A stretch of DNA of 46,921 bases from Pseudomonadota bacterium (GCA_018261735.1 JAGTRM010000032.1:1-46921); one strand, 5' to 3'. Numbered from the stretch's first letter, positions 17,909-27,338 are shown. Notes: generated by a model not told the origin, from the letters alone. Translations and numbers: made by a program.

Positions 17909-19246
17909 TCAGTTTGGCAGCAAGCGCCGACTTTCCTTTCTGAATAGCCAGTAAAGCAGGCCTGCGGCAATGGCCAGCGTCAATAGCAGGGATTGCCAGA
18001 AGCCGGCGGCGCCGTGCTGGTAGCCAAAGGCCAGTATGTAACCCAGGGGCAGCCCAAATAGCCAAAAGGCACAGATGTAAATGATCATCGGCCACTGGGT
18101 GATCTTGTAACCGCGCAACACCCCGGAAATGATGACCTGGCTGGCATCGCCCAGCTGGAATATGGCCGCGTACAGCAGCAGTTGCGCAGCCAGCGTGCGC
18201 ACGGAGGCATCGGTGGTGTAAAGCGCCGTGATGGGCTGTTTGAAGACGCCGATCAGAAGCGCGGAAAACAGCGCATACAGCAGGCCCATGCGGATGCCGT
18301 TCAGGCCGGTCTGGCGCGCCTGTTGCGGATTGCCGGCGCCCAGTGCCTGCCCGACACGGACCGTGAGCGCATGCCCCAGTGCGGAGGGAATCATGAAGAC
18401 GATGCCGGTGAAGTTGAGTGCCACCTGATGGGCCGCGACCTGGGTGGCGCCGAGCCGCGCTATCAGCAGCGCCACCAGGCTGAAGGCGCTGATCTCGACC
18501 AGGAAAACCACGCCAATGGGCAGCCCCAGCCGGAATAGCTGGCGCTGCGTTGCCCAGTCCACTCCCCGCCAGCCTGTCAGCGGCTGCGTGCTTCGATAAT
18601 CGGGCGCCCACCGGATCCAGGCTGCCAGCAACAGGGTGCTGACCCACATGCAGAACGCCGTGGCATAGCCGCAACCTACCCCGCCCAGTTCCGGGAAGCC
18701 GAACTTGCCATAAATCAGCACCCAGTTGACCGGGACATTGAGTGCCAGCCCGAACAGGGCAATGAACATCATCGGCTGGGTGCGATTGAGGCTGGAGCTG
18801 TAGCCTGCCAGTACGCGATGAATGGCCAGCGCGGGCAGGCCCCAGACCACCGCGCGCAGAAAGCGCGTCGCCTTGTCGGCACTTTCCGGATCAAGGCCGG
18901 AAAGATGGAAAAATGGCGCAATCAGCCAGGCCAGCAGCACGCCGAGCAGGGCAAAGAACAACCCCTGGCCGATGGCTTGCTGAACCACGCCGGGAATGGC
19001 TTGCAAATCGCCTGCGCCATGGCGATGGGCGACTAGCGGGTTAACGGCCAGTGTCAGGCCGATCAGCGTCACCATCAGGGCGACCCAGATCGAGCCGCCG
19101 ATGGAAATGGCGGCGAGATCAATCGGGGAATAGTGCCCGGCCATGGTGGCATCGACAAAGCTGGTGCCGATCTGCGCGAGCTGAGTCACCATGATCGGCC
19201 AGGCAAGGGTGAGGGTGGCGCGAACATCGGCCAGGCGCGAAGGCAT
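17909..19246 (-). CDS. MATE family multidrug/sodium antiporter (NorM-like)
   Basis: Inner-membrane drug/cation antiporter. The 445-aa protein shows about 12 hydrophobic helices in two homologous halves, the N-terminal segment WPIMVTQLAQIGTSFVDATMAG and the second-half GLPIGVVFLVEISAF, both family markers. The stop codon abuts the ubiX stop with no intergenic base. Substrate cannot be told from sequence. Confidence 0.92.
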   Translation of the reverse strand: MPSRLADVRATLTLAWPIMVTQLAQIGTSFVDATMAGHYSPIDLAAISIGGSIWVALMVTLIGLTLAVNPLVAHRHGAGDLQAIPGVVQQAIGQGLFFALLGVLLAWLIAPFFHLSGLDPESADKATRFLRAVVWGLPALAIHRVLAGYSSSLNRTQPMMFIALFGLALNVPVNWVLIYGKFGFPELGGVGCGYATAFCMWVSTLLLAAWIRWAPDYRSTQPLTGWRGVDWATQRQLFRLGLPIGVVFLVEISAFSLVALLIARLGATQVAAHQVALNFTGIVFMIPSALGHALTVRVGQALGAGNPQQARQTGLNGIRMGLLYALFSALLIGVFKQPITALYTTDASVRTLAAQLLLYAAIFQLGDASQVIISGVLRGYKITQWPMIIYICAFWLFGLPLGYILAFGYQHGAAGFWQSLLLTLAIAAGLLYWLFRKESRRLLPN

Positions 19247-19296
19247 GCAAAGCTCCGTAAATTCAGGGTGAAGGTATTTTATCGGCTTTAAACGAC

Positions 19297-19322
19297 AAAC
19301 CGGCGCCGAATGGGCGCCGGTT
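19297..19322 (-). terminator. Hairpin terminator after the chemoreceptor gene
   Basis: GC-rich stem (19297/8-19307 with 19313-19322), five-base loop, and a T-rich tract on the minus strand just beyond it. It lies between the chemoreceptor stop and the MATE start. Confidence 0.7.
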
Positions 19323-19342
19323 CGGAGTGCGGAAAATCCGGG

Positions 19343-20986
19343 TCAGACTTTGTATTGGGCGACGGCATCGCTGATCTGGTGGCTCTTGTCGGCCATGTGA
19401 CCGATCGACTCCGCGGAATTTTCTGCCGAAGCAGAATTTTCTTCAGCCATTTGTGCAATTTTTTCAATCTGGGTGGCCAGTGTTTCGCTGGCCTGGGATT
19501 GTTCGCGGATGGATTCGGATATCTCTGCCACCACTTCGGCCACCTTGCGGGTGCTGGACTGGATCTCCTGGATGGCTTCGCCGGCGGTGCGGGCCTTTTC
19601 CACGCCGTGTTCCACTTCCAGCACGGCATCCCCCATGCCTTCCACGGCCTGCTGGGCCCCAGTTTGCATTTTCTTGATCAGCGCGGTGATTTCGTGGGTC
19701 GAATTGGCCGTACGTTCGGCCAGTTTGCGCACTTCGTCGGCCACAACGGCAAAGCCCCGGCCCTGTTCGCCGGCGCGTGCGGCTTCGATCGCGGCATTCA
19801 GTGCCAGCAGGTTGGTCTGTTCCGCCACGTCCTTGATCATGTTGACCACGGTGGAGATGCTCTCGCTATCCTTGCGCAAACCGGAGATGCGCTCGGAGGC
19901 GGAGCGCACCTTGTCGGAAATGGTTTGGATGTTGCTCACTGTATTGAGAATGACCTGGGCGCCACGACCGGCGGTTTCTTCCGAATCGTGCGTGAACTTG
20001 CTGGCATCGTGGGCGCGGTCGGATACCAGCGAGATGCTGACGGTGACTTCCTCGACCGCTGCGGCCATGCTGGACGCCGCATCGCTTTGGACGCGCGAAG
20101 TCTGGGCGATCTCCTGCGACATCTGCGTGGCTTCCTGCGCGTTGTTGCCCAGACTGACGATATGCTGTTGGATTTCGCGGAAGCTCTCGCGCAGGCGTTC
20201 CTGCAGTCCATTGTAAGCAGTGAGTGTCTGGCCGATTTCATCGGAGCTCTTTACGGGAACCGTGTGGGTGAAATCGAGGTTTTGCGCCGTATGGGAAATG
20301 GCGCGCTGCATGGCCTTCATCGGGCCGCTGATCGAGCGACCGATCAGTGTGCCGATGATGCCGTTGAGCAGGATACCGGCCAGCGCGGCGGCGATGGTTA
20401 GTTGTAGCGTGAGGTTCGCGGCGCTATCGGCAGAGGCGGAGGCTTTTTCGGTGCTTTCGACACTGGCCTTGACCAGCTTGTCGAAGATCGCGGCCAGATT
20501 CTTGTGGATCGGCAGGATTTGCGAACCCATTACCTCCAGCGCCATCGGGGCTTCACCCATCTTGGCCAGATTCTTGACCTGGGCGATTTTGGAAAGATAA
20601 GCCGCCATCTGCATTTTGGCTTCGGTCAGCACGGCCTTGTCGGCTTCCTCGGTCAGCTGCTTGTCGTAAGCGCCGATTCCCTTGAATACTTGATCCTGCA
20701 GGGCCGCCAGGCGTTGCTCCGCATCCGCAGCTTTCGCTGGGTCAGTGCTGGCCGCCAGCTCATAGGTGGTGCCATGCATCAGCATATAGGCGCTGCGGAT
20801 ATCCCCGACCATCAGGACGCGCGGGAACGATTCCTTGGCGATAATGCCGATCTGGTTCTGCAGCCGGTGCAGGCCGAGATAGGTCATGCAGAACGCGATG
20901 CCGAAGGTGATGACCGTCAAAAGGGTGATTGACCAGATCCGCTGGTTGATCGTCAGCGTGAGACGCGATGATTTAACGCTAGCCAT
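19343..20986 (-). CDS. Methyl-accepting chemotaxis protein
   Basis: Transmembrane chemoreceptor of 547 aa. It has an N-terminal helix (about 14-38), a periplasmic four-helix-bundle-type sensor (about 40-190), a second helix (about 192-213), a HAMP domain (about 214-268) and the signalling coiled coil. The kinase-contact tip is canonical ([18 protein letters not shown], then [15 protein letters not shown]). The C-terminus has no CheR/CheB docking pentapeptide. The ligand is unknown. An AGGAG site precedes the ATG. I found no convincing sigma-28 or sigma-54 promoter in the 146 bp upstream (20987-21132), which also hold a short GC hairpin. Confidence 0.94.
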   Translation of the reverse strand: MASVKSSRLTLTINQRIWSITLLTVITFGIAFCMTYLGLHRLQNQIGIIAKESFPRVLMVGDIRSAYMLMHGTTYELAASTDPAKAADAEQRLAALQDQVFKGIGAYDKQLTEEADKAVLTEAKMQMAAYLSKIAQVKNLAKMGEAPMALEVMGSQILPIHKNLAAIFDKLVKASVESTEKASASADSAANLTLQLTIAAALAGILLNGIIGTLIGRSISGPMKAMQRAISHTAQNLDFTHTVPVKSSDEIGQTLTAYNGLQERLRESFREIQQHIVSLGNNAQEATQMSQEIAQTSRVQSDAASSMAAAVEEVTVSISLVSDRAHDASKFTHDSEETAGRGAQVILNTVSNIQTISDKVRSASERISGLRKDSESISTVVNMIKDVAEQTNLLALNAAIEAARAGEQGRGFAVVADEVRKLAERTANSTHEITALIKKMQTGAQQAVEGMGDAVLEVEHGVEKARTAGEAIQEIQSSTRKVAEVVAEISESIREQSQASETLATQIEKIAQMAEENSASAENSAESIGHMADKSHQISDAVAQYKV

Positions 20987-21132
20987 GTAGAGAGACTCCT
21001 CTTCCTGCCCAGGCCGGGAAAGGCATGGTGCCAGATTTGTTTTTTTGAGTTTGCCGGGGTGGAGGCCCCGGTGACAGCAATCGCTTACAGGGGCAAAGAA
21101 TACTATCTTTTTCTCAAAAGAGCACGGAATGG

Positions 21133-21585
21133 TCAGGCCAGTTGTTGTGAATCCAGTAAAAGCGTAACCGGGCCATCATTGACGAGATGAACCCGCATAT
21201 CCGCACCAAAAATACCGGTGGGCACCGCTTTGCCGGTAATCGAGGCCAGTTCGGCGATGAATGCATCGAATAGCGGTTGCGAAATCTCTCCTGGCGCGGC
21301 GCGGCCCCAGGATGGCCGGTTGCCTTTGGTATATTCGCCGAACAGGGTGAATTGCGAAACGGCCAGGATTTCGCCGCCTGCATTGCCCACGCTGCGGTTC
21401 ATCACGCCGTTTTCATCGGCAAAGACCCGCAGCTTGCAGACCTTGCTGGCCATCCAGCCCAGATCCTTGGTCGTGTCCGCCCTCTCGAAGCCTACCAGCA
21501 ACAACAACCCTGTTCCGATGGACCCGGTGATTCGATTATCCACTTCTACCCGGGCTTCGCTCACCCGTTGCAGCAGCACGCGCAT
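21133..21585 (-). CDS. dtd: D-aminoacyl-tRNA deacylase
   Basis: Homodimeric proofreading enzyme that frees D-amino acids (and glycine) from mischarged tRNA. The 150-aa protein starts MRVLLQRV and carries the two family signatures: SQFTLF in the middle, and near the C-terminus the NDGPVT cross-subunit motif. It is divergent from asd across a 100-bp gap. Confidence 0.95.
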   Translation of the reverse strand: MRVLLQRVSEARVEVDNRITGSIGTGLLLLVGFERADTTKDLGWMASKVCKLRVFADENGVMNRSVGNAGGEILAVSQFTLFGEYTKGNRPSWGRAAPGEISQPLFDAFIAELASITGKAVPTGIFGADMRVHLVNDGPVTLLLDSQQLA

Positions 21586-21685
21586 ACTGATTTCCGATCA
21601 AATTAAAGGGCGTTTTCTCGCCAAGATGCGGATTTTTCAGTATTCTCAAACCTTTCGCAACGTGGTAATCCGGAAGGAAACGGCA

Positions 21686-22792
21686 ATGAAGAAGGTTGGT
21701 CTCGTCGGTTGGCGCGGCATGGTGGGCTCGGTGCTGATGCAACGCATGCAGGAAGAAAACGATTTTGCCCTGATCGAGCCGACATTTTTCACCACCTCGC
21801 AGACCGGTCTGGCTGCGCCCGACTTTGGCAAAGCCGCGGGCACGCTCAAGGATGCCAATAGCATCGCCGAGCTGGCCGCAATGGACGTGATCATCTCCTG
21901 CCAGGGCGGCGATTACACCACGGAAATCTTCCCGAAGCTGCGCGCGGTCGGCTGGGATGGTTACTGGATCGATGCGGCTTCCACGCTGCGCATGGAACAT
22001 GACGCGGTCATCATTCTGGATGCGGTGAATCGTGACGTGATCGATTCCGCCTTGAACAGGGGTGTGAAGAACTTCATCGGCGGCAACTGTACCAACTCGA
22101 TCCTGCTGATGGGTGTGGGTCAGCTGTTCAAGGAAGGTCTGGTCGAATGGGTCAGCTCGATGACCTACCAGGCCGCGAGCGGCGCTGGCGCCAACAACAT
22201 GCGCGAACTCTTGAAGGGCATGGGCGCGATTCACAAAACCGTGGAAGCCGAGCTTGCCACGCCGTCGTCGGCGATTCTGGACATCGACCGCAAGGTGGCG
22301 AAAGCCATTCGCGAAGACGTACCGACCGAGTTCTTCCCGGCCCCGCTCGCCGGCAGCCTGATTCCGTGGATCGACAAGCAGCTCGACAACGGCCAGACCA
22401 AGGAAGAATGGAAGGGCCAGGCCGAAGTGAACAAGATTCTCGGCAACAGCGAAATCGTGCCGGTCGACGGCCTGTGCGTGCGCATCGGCGCAATGCGTTG
22501 CCACAGCCTGGCGCTGACCATGAAGCTGAAGAAGGATCTGCCCTTGACTGAGATCGAAGCCATCATCCAGCGCGGCAACGAGTGGGTAAAGTGGGTGCCG
22601 AACGAGCGCAGCATCACCGAACAGGAACTGACCCCGGTCACGATCACCGGCACGCTGAAAGTCGGCGTCGGCCGCGTGCGCAAGCTCAACATGGGCCCGG
22701 AATACATCAGCGCATTTGTCTGCGGCGACCAGCTGCTGTGGGGTGCGGCCGAACCGCTGCGCCGCATGTTGCGGATTCTGCTGGCAGATTGA
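21686..22792 (+). CDS. asd: Aspartate-semialdehyde dehydrogenase
   Basis: NADP-dependent reductive dephosphorylation of aspartyl phosphate, the branch-point step to lysine/diaminopimelate, methionine and threonine. The 368-aa protein starts [14 protein letters not shown] (nucleotide-binding loop), has the active-site cysteine in GGNCTNS, and ends in the normal Gram-negative dimerisation region. The ATG at 21686 has an AAGGAAA ribosome site and matches the usual N-terminus; the frame is open much further upstream but overlaps dtd. It is followed by its own terminator, then metNIQ. Confidence 0.96.
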   Translation: MKKVGLVGWRGMVGSVLMQRMQEENDFALIEPTFFTTSQTGLAAPDFGKAAGTLKDANSIAELAAMDVIISCQGGDYTTEIFPKLRAVGWDGYWIDAASTLRMEHDAVIILDAVNRDVIDSALNRGVKNFIGGNCTNSILLMGVGQLFKEGLVEWVSSMTYQAASGAGANNMRELLKGMGAIHKTVEAELATPSSAILDIDRKVAKAIREDVPTEFFPAPLAGSLIPWIDKQLDNGQTKEEWKGQAEVNKILGNSEIVPVDGLCVRIGAMRCHSLALTMKLKKDLPLTEIEAIIQRGNEWVKWVPNERSITEQELTPVTITGTLKVGVGRVRKLNMGPEYISAFVCGDQLLWGAAEPLRRMLRILLAD

Positions 22793-22811
22793 TCTGGAGC
22801 TGCGTGATCAG

Positions 22812-22839
22812 AACCCTCGCCGAGAGGCGAGGGTTTTTT
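22812..22839 (+). terminator. Rho-independent terminator after asd
   Basis: Ten-base stem (22812-22821 with 22826-22835), GAGA loop and a six-T run. Confidence 0.93.
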
Positions 22840-22842
22840 AAC

Positions 22843-22888
22843 TTATGAATTCATAATTCCATAATGATCTAAAGAAATATCTTTAGAT
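22843..22888. promoter_or_regulatory. Two palindromes in the metN leader
   Basis: An AT-rich leader opens with a perfect 14-bp palindrome, TTATGAATTCATAA (22843-22856). An inverted repeat ATCTAAAG-N6-CTTTAGAT follows (22867-22888). They could be operators of a methionine regulator or part of the promoter; they do not match the MetJ box or the spaced TGAA-N5-TTCA MetR site. The rest of the leader to 22965 shows no SAM riboswitch that I can recognise. Confidence 0.5.
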
Positions 22889-22965
22889 AAATTAAGGGAA
22901 TACCAGTATTGATTCGCTTTGGTCGCGGTTGCACCATGGCGCTTCATTGAAACGGGCGCGTAATC

Positions 22966-23979
22966 TTGATCCTGCTTGAATCCCTGCAAAAAACCTATCG
23001 CTCGGCGCAGCGCGAGGTTGTGGCCTTGCGTGATGTCAGCCTGAATATCGCTGCCGGCGAAATTTTCGGCATCATCGGTCATTCCGGTGCCGGAAAGTCG
23101 ACGCTGATCCGCTTGCTCAACCGGCTGGAAATACCCGATGCCGGACGCGTGCTGATTGACGGCACCGATGTGCTCGGCCTCGACGACGCGGGCTTGCGCG
23201 CGTTTCGCCAGCAAGTGGGCATGATTTTCCAGCACTTCAACCTGCTGTTCTCCAAGACCGTCGCAGAAAACATCGCGTTTCCGCTGCGCATCGCCGGTGG
23301 CAAAACGAATCGTGATATCGATGCCCGCGTGGCCGAGTTGCTGGAGCTGGTCGGGCTTGCCGATCAGGGTGACAAATACCCGGCGCAGCTATCCGGCGGG
23401 CAGAAGCAGCGTGTCGGCATCGCCCGGGCACTGGCCAACCGTCCGCGCCTGTTGCTGTGTGATGAGGCCACCAGCGCGCTCGATCCGCAGACCACACAAT
23501 CGGTGCTGCAGCTGTTGCTCGATATCAACCAGCGCCTCGGGCTGACCATTGTGCTGATCACGCACGAGATGGACGTGATCCGCAGCATCTGCGACCGGGT
23601 CGCGGTGCTCGATGCCGGTCGGATCGTGGAATCCGGCCCGGTGACCCGGGTTTTCCTGCATCCGCAGCATCCGACCACGCGCCGTTTTGTACAGGAGGCC
23701 GAGCATGTCGACGAGAACTCTCAAGCCGATGATTTTGCCCATGTACCGGGGCGGATCGTGCGCCTGACCTTTGTTGGCGATGCGACGTACGAAGCGGCGT
23801 TGAGCCGGGTGATCCGCCAGCATGTGCTGGATTTCAGCATTCTGGCCGGCCGCATCGAGCGCATCAAGACCACGCCCTGCGGCCAGCTGACGCTGGCACT
23901 GGTTGGAGAGGAACCGGCGATAGATAGCGCGCTGGCGCAACTGGCACAACAGGGCGTAACCGTGGAGGCGCTGCGTTGA
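22966..23979 (+). CDS. metN: Methionine ABC importer ATP-binding protein
   Basis: ATPase of the D/L-methionine importer. The 337-aa protein has Walker [11 protein letters not shown]-loop, signature LSGGQKQRV, Walker [12 protein letters not shown] and the C-terminal NIL/ACT-like regulatory domain (about 260-337) that lets methionine inhibit transport. An in-frame stop at 22948-22950 leaves no upstream ATG, so the start is most likely the TTG at 22966, which gives the usual short N-terminus. Its stop overlaps the metI ATG by one base. Confidence 0.95.
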   Translation: MILLESLQKTYRSAQREVVALRDVSLNIAAGEIFGIIGHSGAGKSTLIRLLNRLEIPDAGRVLIDGTDVLGLDDAGLRAFRQQVGMIFQHFNLLFSKTVAENIAFPLRIAGGKTNRDIDARVAELLELVGLADQGDKYPAQLSGGQKQRVGIARALANRPRLLLCDEATSALDPQTTQSVLQLLLDINQRLGLTIVLITHEMDVIRSICDRVAVLDAGRIVESGPVTRVFLHPQHPTTRRFVQEAEHVDENSQADDFAHVPGRIVRLTFVGDATYEAALSRVIRQHVLDFSILAGRIERIKTTPCGQLTLALVGEEPAIDSALAQLAQQGVTVEALR

Positions 23980-24641
23980 TGGAACTTCTTGCCAATATCG
24001 ACTGGGCCGAAATCGGCCTGGCGGCGCTCGATACGCTGGCCATGCTCGGCGGTTCGCTGCTGTTTACCCTGGTGCTGGGCCTGCCGCTCGGCATCGTGCT
24101 GTTCCTGACCGGGCCGCGCCAGTTGCTGGCGCAGCCGCTGCTGTATGGCGCGCTTTCGTTCGTGGTGAACGTGCTGCGCTCGGTGCCGTTCGTGATTTTG
24201 CTGATCGTGATGATTCCGTTCACCGTGCTGCTGGTCGGTACCTCGCTCGGTGTCGGCGGGGCGATTCCGCCGCTGGTGGTTGGCGCCACGCCGTTCTTTG
24301 CCCGGCTGGTGGAAACCGCACTGCGCGAAGTCGATCGCGGCATTATCGAAGCGAGCCAGGCCATGGGCGCGACCACGCGCCAGATTGTGCTCGGCGCCTT
24401 GTTGCCCGAAGCGTTGCCGGGCCTGCTGGCGGCGATGACCGTGACCGCGATCACGCTGGTTTCCTATGCCGCGATGTCGGGCGTGATTGGCGGCGGCGGT
24501 CTCGGCGATCTGGCGATCCGCTTTGGCTACCAGCGTTTCCAGACCGATGTGATGGTCGTGACCGTGGTGCTGCTGCTGATCCTGGTGCAGGTGCTGCAGA
24601 TGATCGGCGACCGGCTGGTGGTTCGCTTCAGCCGCAAATGA
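23979..24641 (+). CDS. metI: Methionine ABC importer permease
   Basis: Homodimeric membrane component of MetNIQ. The 220-aa protein has five hydrophobic helices and the cytosolic coupling loop, with EASQAMGATTRQIVLGALLPEA serving as the EAA motif that docks onto MetN. The ATG at 23979 overlaps the metN stop (TGATG), giving tight coupling. Confidence 0.95.
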   Translation: MELLANIDWAEIGLAALDTLAMLGGSLLFTLVLGLPLGIVLFLTGPRQLLAQPLLYGALSFVVNVLRSVPFVILLIVMIPFTVLLVGTSLGVGGAIPPLVVGATPFFARLVETALREVDRGIIEASQAMGATTRQIVLGALLPEALPGLLAAMTVTAITLVSYAAMSGVIGGGGLGDLAIRFGYQRFQTDVMVVTVVLLLILVQVLQMIGDRLVVRFSRK

Positions 24642-24701
24642 TTTTCTACCGGCAGGCCTGCGCCCGCCACCCTACTACTGCTGTTTCATAAGGACGAAAA
24701 A

Positions 24702-25475
24702 ATGAAAAAACTGCTGACCGTGGCGCTGGCCGCCCTGGCATTCAATGTGCATGCCGCCGATAAACTGACCGTGGGCGCGACCGCCGTGCCGCATGCCGAA
24801 CTGCTCGAATTCGTGAAGCCGGCGCTGGCCAAGCAGGGCGTCGAGCTCGATATCAAGGTGTTTACCGACTATGTGCAGCCGAATGTGCAGGTCGCGGAAA
24901 AGCGCCTCGATGCCAATTTCTTCCAGCACAAGCCGTATCTGGACGAATTCAACAAGGGCAAGGGCACCAGCCTGGTGTCGGTGGCCGGCGTGCACGTCGA
25001 GCCGTTCGGCGCCTACAGCCAGAAAGTGAAGAAACTGGCCGAGCTGAAGGAAGGCGCCACCGTGGCGATCCCGAACGATGCCACCAACGGCGGCCGCGCT
25101 CTGCTGCTGCTGGCCAAGGCCGGTCTGATCACGCTGAAGGATGCCAACAATATCCTGGCCACGGCCAAGGACATCGCCAGCAATCCGAAAAAGCTGAAGT
25201 TCCGCGAACTCGAAGCAGCGACGCTGCCGCGCGTGCTGAACCAGGTCGATCTGGCCCTGATCAACACCAACTACGCGCTGGAAGCCAAGCTGAACCCGTC
25301 CAAGGATGCGCTGGTGATCGAAGGCGGCGAATCGCCGTATGTGAACATTCTGGTCAGCCGTGCTGACAACAAGGATAGCGCCGCACTGAAGAAGCTTGCC
25401 GCTGCGCTGACCACGCCGGAGGTGAAGAAATTCATCCTGGAAAAATACAAGGGCGCCGTGGTACCGGCATTCTGA
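24702..25475 (+). CDS. metQ: Methionine-binding protein of the MetNIQ importer
   Basis: Periplasmic binding protein of the NlpA family. The 257-aa precursor begins with a short basic segment and hydrophobic helix and is likely cut after HA (about residue 18). There is no lipobox cysteine, so it should be a soluble periplasmic protein, unlike E. coli MetQ. Family markers include the GATAVPHAELLE segment and a later TDYVQPN...FFQHKPYLDEF. An AAGGA ribosome site precedes the ATG; a terminator follows. Confidence 0.95.
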   Translation: MKKLLTVALAALAFNVHAADKLTVGATAVPHAELLEFVKPALAKQGVELDIKVFTDYVQPNVQVAEKRLDANFFQHKPYLDEFNKGKGTSLVSVAGVHVEPFGAYSQKVKKLAELKEGATVAIPNDATNGGRALLLLAKAGLITLKDANNILATAKDIASNPKKLKFRELEAATLPRVLNQVDLALINTNYALEAKLNPSKDALVIEGGESPYVNILVSRADNKDSAALKKLAAALTTPEVKKFILEKYKGAVVPAF

Positions 25476-25515
25476 TCGGAGCATGCTTCGTGCCGGATCA
25501 TCCGGTAATCCATGA

Positions 25516-25543
25516 AAAATCCCCGTTTTTTTGCGGGGATTTT
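25516..25543. terminator. Rho-independent terminator after metQ
   Basis: Ten-base stem (25516-25525 with 25534-25543) with an eight-base T-rich loop, ending in TTTT on plus and beginning AAAA, so it may work on both strands. Confidence 0.85.
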
Positions 25544-25704
25544 GCGTTTGACAGGCCTGGATTGCCCAATCGGGAATGAAAGTTTGCAATGGGATTGCTT
25601 TCAACAGGAGAGCTTTTTCAAACTTCATCAGGCTCGATCCATGGTGTCGACGCGGCCTGGAAATGCGAAGCTTGCATAATTTGGTCATATTTTGAAATCG
25701 GCAG

Positions 25705-25713
25705 TGCTAGAAT
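25705..25713 (+). promoter_or_regulatory. Extended -10 promoter of the 67-aa gene
   Basis: TGCTAGAAT is TGN plus TAGAAT (5 of 6 to consensus). Transcription would start near 25720, about 32 bases before the ATG at 25752. A TTGAAA lies upstream but only 10 bp away, so recognition would rest on the extended element. Confidence 0.5.
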
Positions 25714-25751
25714 CGGATACATGGATGACTTGAAGGTGAAGGGAGGCGAGC

Positions 25752-25955
25752 ATGTTGTGGAATGTTGGTAGTCAGTTAGGCCAGGCCGCGCTGCTGTATA
25801 CCGGCCTGAGCGTGCTCCCGGATGTGGCTTCCGCCATCGGCAAAGGCGCCGTTGCTGCCATCCAGTCCGTTTTGCCCGCCAGCAACACGTACAGCGTTAC
25901 CTACAACTACACCAATCCTGCACATTTGGGCAGCAAGATCGATACCCGCGCCTGA
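25752..25955 (+). CDS. Small hydrophobic protein of 67 aa, unknown, stand-alone gene
   Basis: Not recognised. The protein starts MLWNVGSQLGQAALLY, has a hydrophobic/amphipathic alanine-rich stretch through about residue 40, then a polar Ser/Thr/Tyr/Asn-rich tail (SNTYSVTYNYTN) ending SKIDTRA. A strong GGGAGG ribosome site, an extended -10 upstream and a 14-bp terminator downstream make a complete one-gene unit. It could be a small membrane or secreted protein. A 16-codon frame beginning at 25721 overlaps its start and could act as a leader peptide. Confidence 0.7.
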   Translation: MLWNVGSQLGQAALLYTGLSVLPDVASAIGKGAVAAIQSVLPASNTYSVTYNYTNPAHLGSKIDTRA

Positions 25956-25968
25956 ATCGCTGATTTGT

Positions 25969-26005
25969 ACACGGGCCGATGCCATGCATCGGCCCGTGTT
26001 GTTTT
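25969..26005 (+). terminator. Strong terminator after the 67-aa gene
   Basis: Fourteen-base perfect stem (25969-25982 with 25986-25999), three-base loop, then a T-run to 26005. The space 26006-26148 before the next gene is AT-rich; I see no clear promoter in it. Confidence 0.92.
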
Positions 26006-26148
26006 TGATGCCACCATCGTGAGCGCTGCATTCACTGGTCACGAGGTGTTTCAATAAACTTCCTTTTTTCGTTCATTTTTTTTGCAATTTTGGACGACAT
26101 ACTGATTGCAGCCCACTGATCCGGTGGTGCCTGTAAATCGAGTGTGCG

Positions 26149-26826
26149 ATGGAACGAGTTCTGTTTGGGTGGATGTGTGGTGCGTGCGGGGCCATGCTTG
26201 CCGCTTGCAGTGCGCCACCGGTGGTTACGATGCCGACCACCGCGCGCCCTTATCCTGTCATGGCGATGGCCGGCAATAATGGCGCGATTTTTCAGGCGCA
26301 TAGCGCGGTGATGCTGTTCGAGGAACCCGTGGCACGCAGCGTGGGCGACGTGCTTACCGTCGAGATTTCCGAGAGCCTGGAATCGACCGGAAAAGACAAT
26401 ACCACGCTGAGCCGTACTGGATCGGTGACCAATACGGGCAGCGCGGATGACACCGTGCCCGGCTTTATACGGGAGCTCTTGCGCAGTAATACCTTCGCCG
26501 GCAGCGGTGATAACCAGTTCAAGGGCAAGGGAAGCTTCGAAACCAAGAAGGGCGTCACGGCTACGCTGGCTGTTACCGTGATCGACGTTCTGCCCAATGG
26601 CAATCTGCTGATCGGCGGCGACAAGCGGGTATCGGTCAATGATCAGCAAAGCATATTGCGTCTGACCGGGGTGCTGAACCGGAAAGACGTCAAGGCCGGC
26701 AATGTGGTTTCATCAAAGAAGATCGCCGATGCCCGGCTTGAGTTGGTGGGGCAGGGCGTGATTGCCGATGCCAATAACATGAGCTGGATGCAAAGGCTTT
26801 TTCTGAGCGTGCTGAGTCCGCTTTGA
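26149..26826 (+). CDS. Orphan FlgH-like (flagellar L-ring) lipoprotein
   Basis: Homologous to FlgH, the outer-membrane L-ring lipoprotein of the flagellar basal body. The 225-aa protein has a signal with lipobox LAAC (C20), then GAIFQA, VGDVLTVEISES, the FAGSGDNQFKGKGS segment, TVIDVLPNGNLLIGGDK and a C-terminal WMQRLFL, all in FlgH order. FlgH genes normally sit in a flg operon next to flgI; none is here, so this is either a second copy or a protein reused elsewhere in the envelope. It overlaps the next lipoprotein gene by one base. Confidence 0.85.
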   Translation: MERVLFGWMCGACGAMLAACSAPPVVTMPTTARPYPVMAMAGNNGAIFQAHSAVMLFEEPVARSVGDVLTVEISESLESTGKDNTTLSRTGSVTNTGSADDTVPGFIRELLRSNTFAGSGDNQFKGKGSFETKKGVTATLAVTVIDVLPNGNLLIGGDKRVSVNDQQSILRLTGVLNRKDVKAGNVVSSKKIADARLELVGQGVIADANNMSWMQRLFLSVLSPL

Positions 26827-27338
26827 TGAAACTGGCAATCCTGTTGTGCGCACTTCCACTATCGGCTTGCGTGGTGATCAGTGTGCCGATTGACGAGACC
26901 TTGAATGCGGTGGTTTCCGGTGTCTCTGAAGTGATGGCATCCTCCACGGCGGATGCCCCGCTGTGTTCGCCGCGATTTGCATTTCGTTCGATCTGCATCG
27001 AATACAACCCCCTGGTTTCCGTTGCCGATTTCGTTCCGACCGTGCAGAGTCGATTGAAGCAATTGCAGGTGGACAGCATGCTCTATGCGCCGAGTGCCAT
27101 GCCGCTCGCTTGCGAGGTGACGCTGCATTACACCGCGACCCGAGGCTGGAGCAGTCATTTCACCTCCAGCGAATTGCAACACTATCTGGGCGAAGCCGAG
27201 CTGACTTTGCGGCAGAGCGGGCGGGTCATCTCGCTGGCACGTTACCAGACCAGCCGTCTCGGCTACGAGAAGTGGACTTCAACGGACGTCAAGATGGCTC
27301 CGGTCGTAGACGAACTGATGTGTGTCAAGAAGGGGTGA
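26826..27338 (+). CDS. Small lipoprotein coupled to the FlgH-like gene
   Basis: The 170-aa protein has a signal with lipobox LSAC (C15), then a domain containing SICIEYNPLV and, further on, CEVTLHYTATRGWSSH. This loosely recalls the Sbal_3080 lipoprotein family, but I hold that weakly. Its ATG overlaps the stop of the FlgH-like gene (TGATG), so the two are coupled and probably act together at the outer membrane. Upstream in-frame TTG at 26823 is the less likely start. Confidence 0.75.
   Translation: MKLAILLCALPLSACVVISVPIDETLNAVVSGVSEVMASSTADAPLCSPRFAFRSICIEYNPLVSVADFVPTVQSRLKQLQVDSMLYAPSAMPLACEVTLHYTATRGWSSHFTSSELQHYLGEAELTLRQSGRVISLARYQTSRLGYEKWTSTDVKMAPVVDELMCVKKG

Noticed and set aside
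20987..21132. Sigma-54 promoter upstream of the chemoreceptor gene (TGGCAC present on the minus strand)
   Set aside because: The matching -12 GC element is absent at the required spacing.
22840..22965. SAM riboswitch in the metN leader
   Set aside because: No SAM-class core motif could be recognised; only palindromes are seen.
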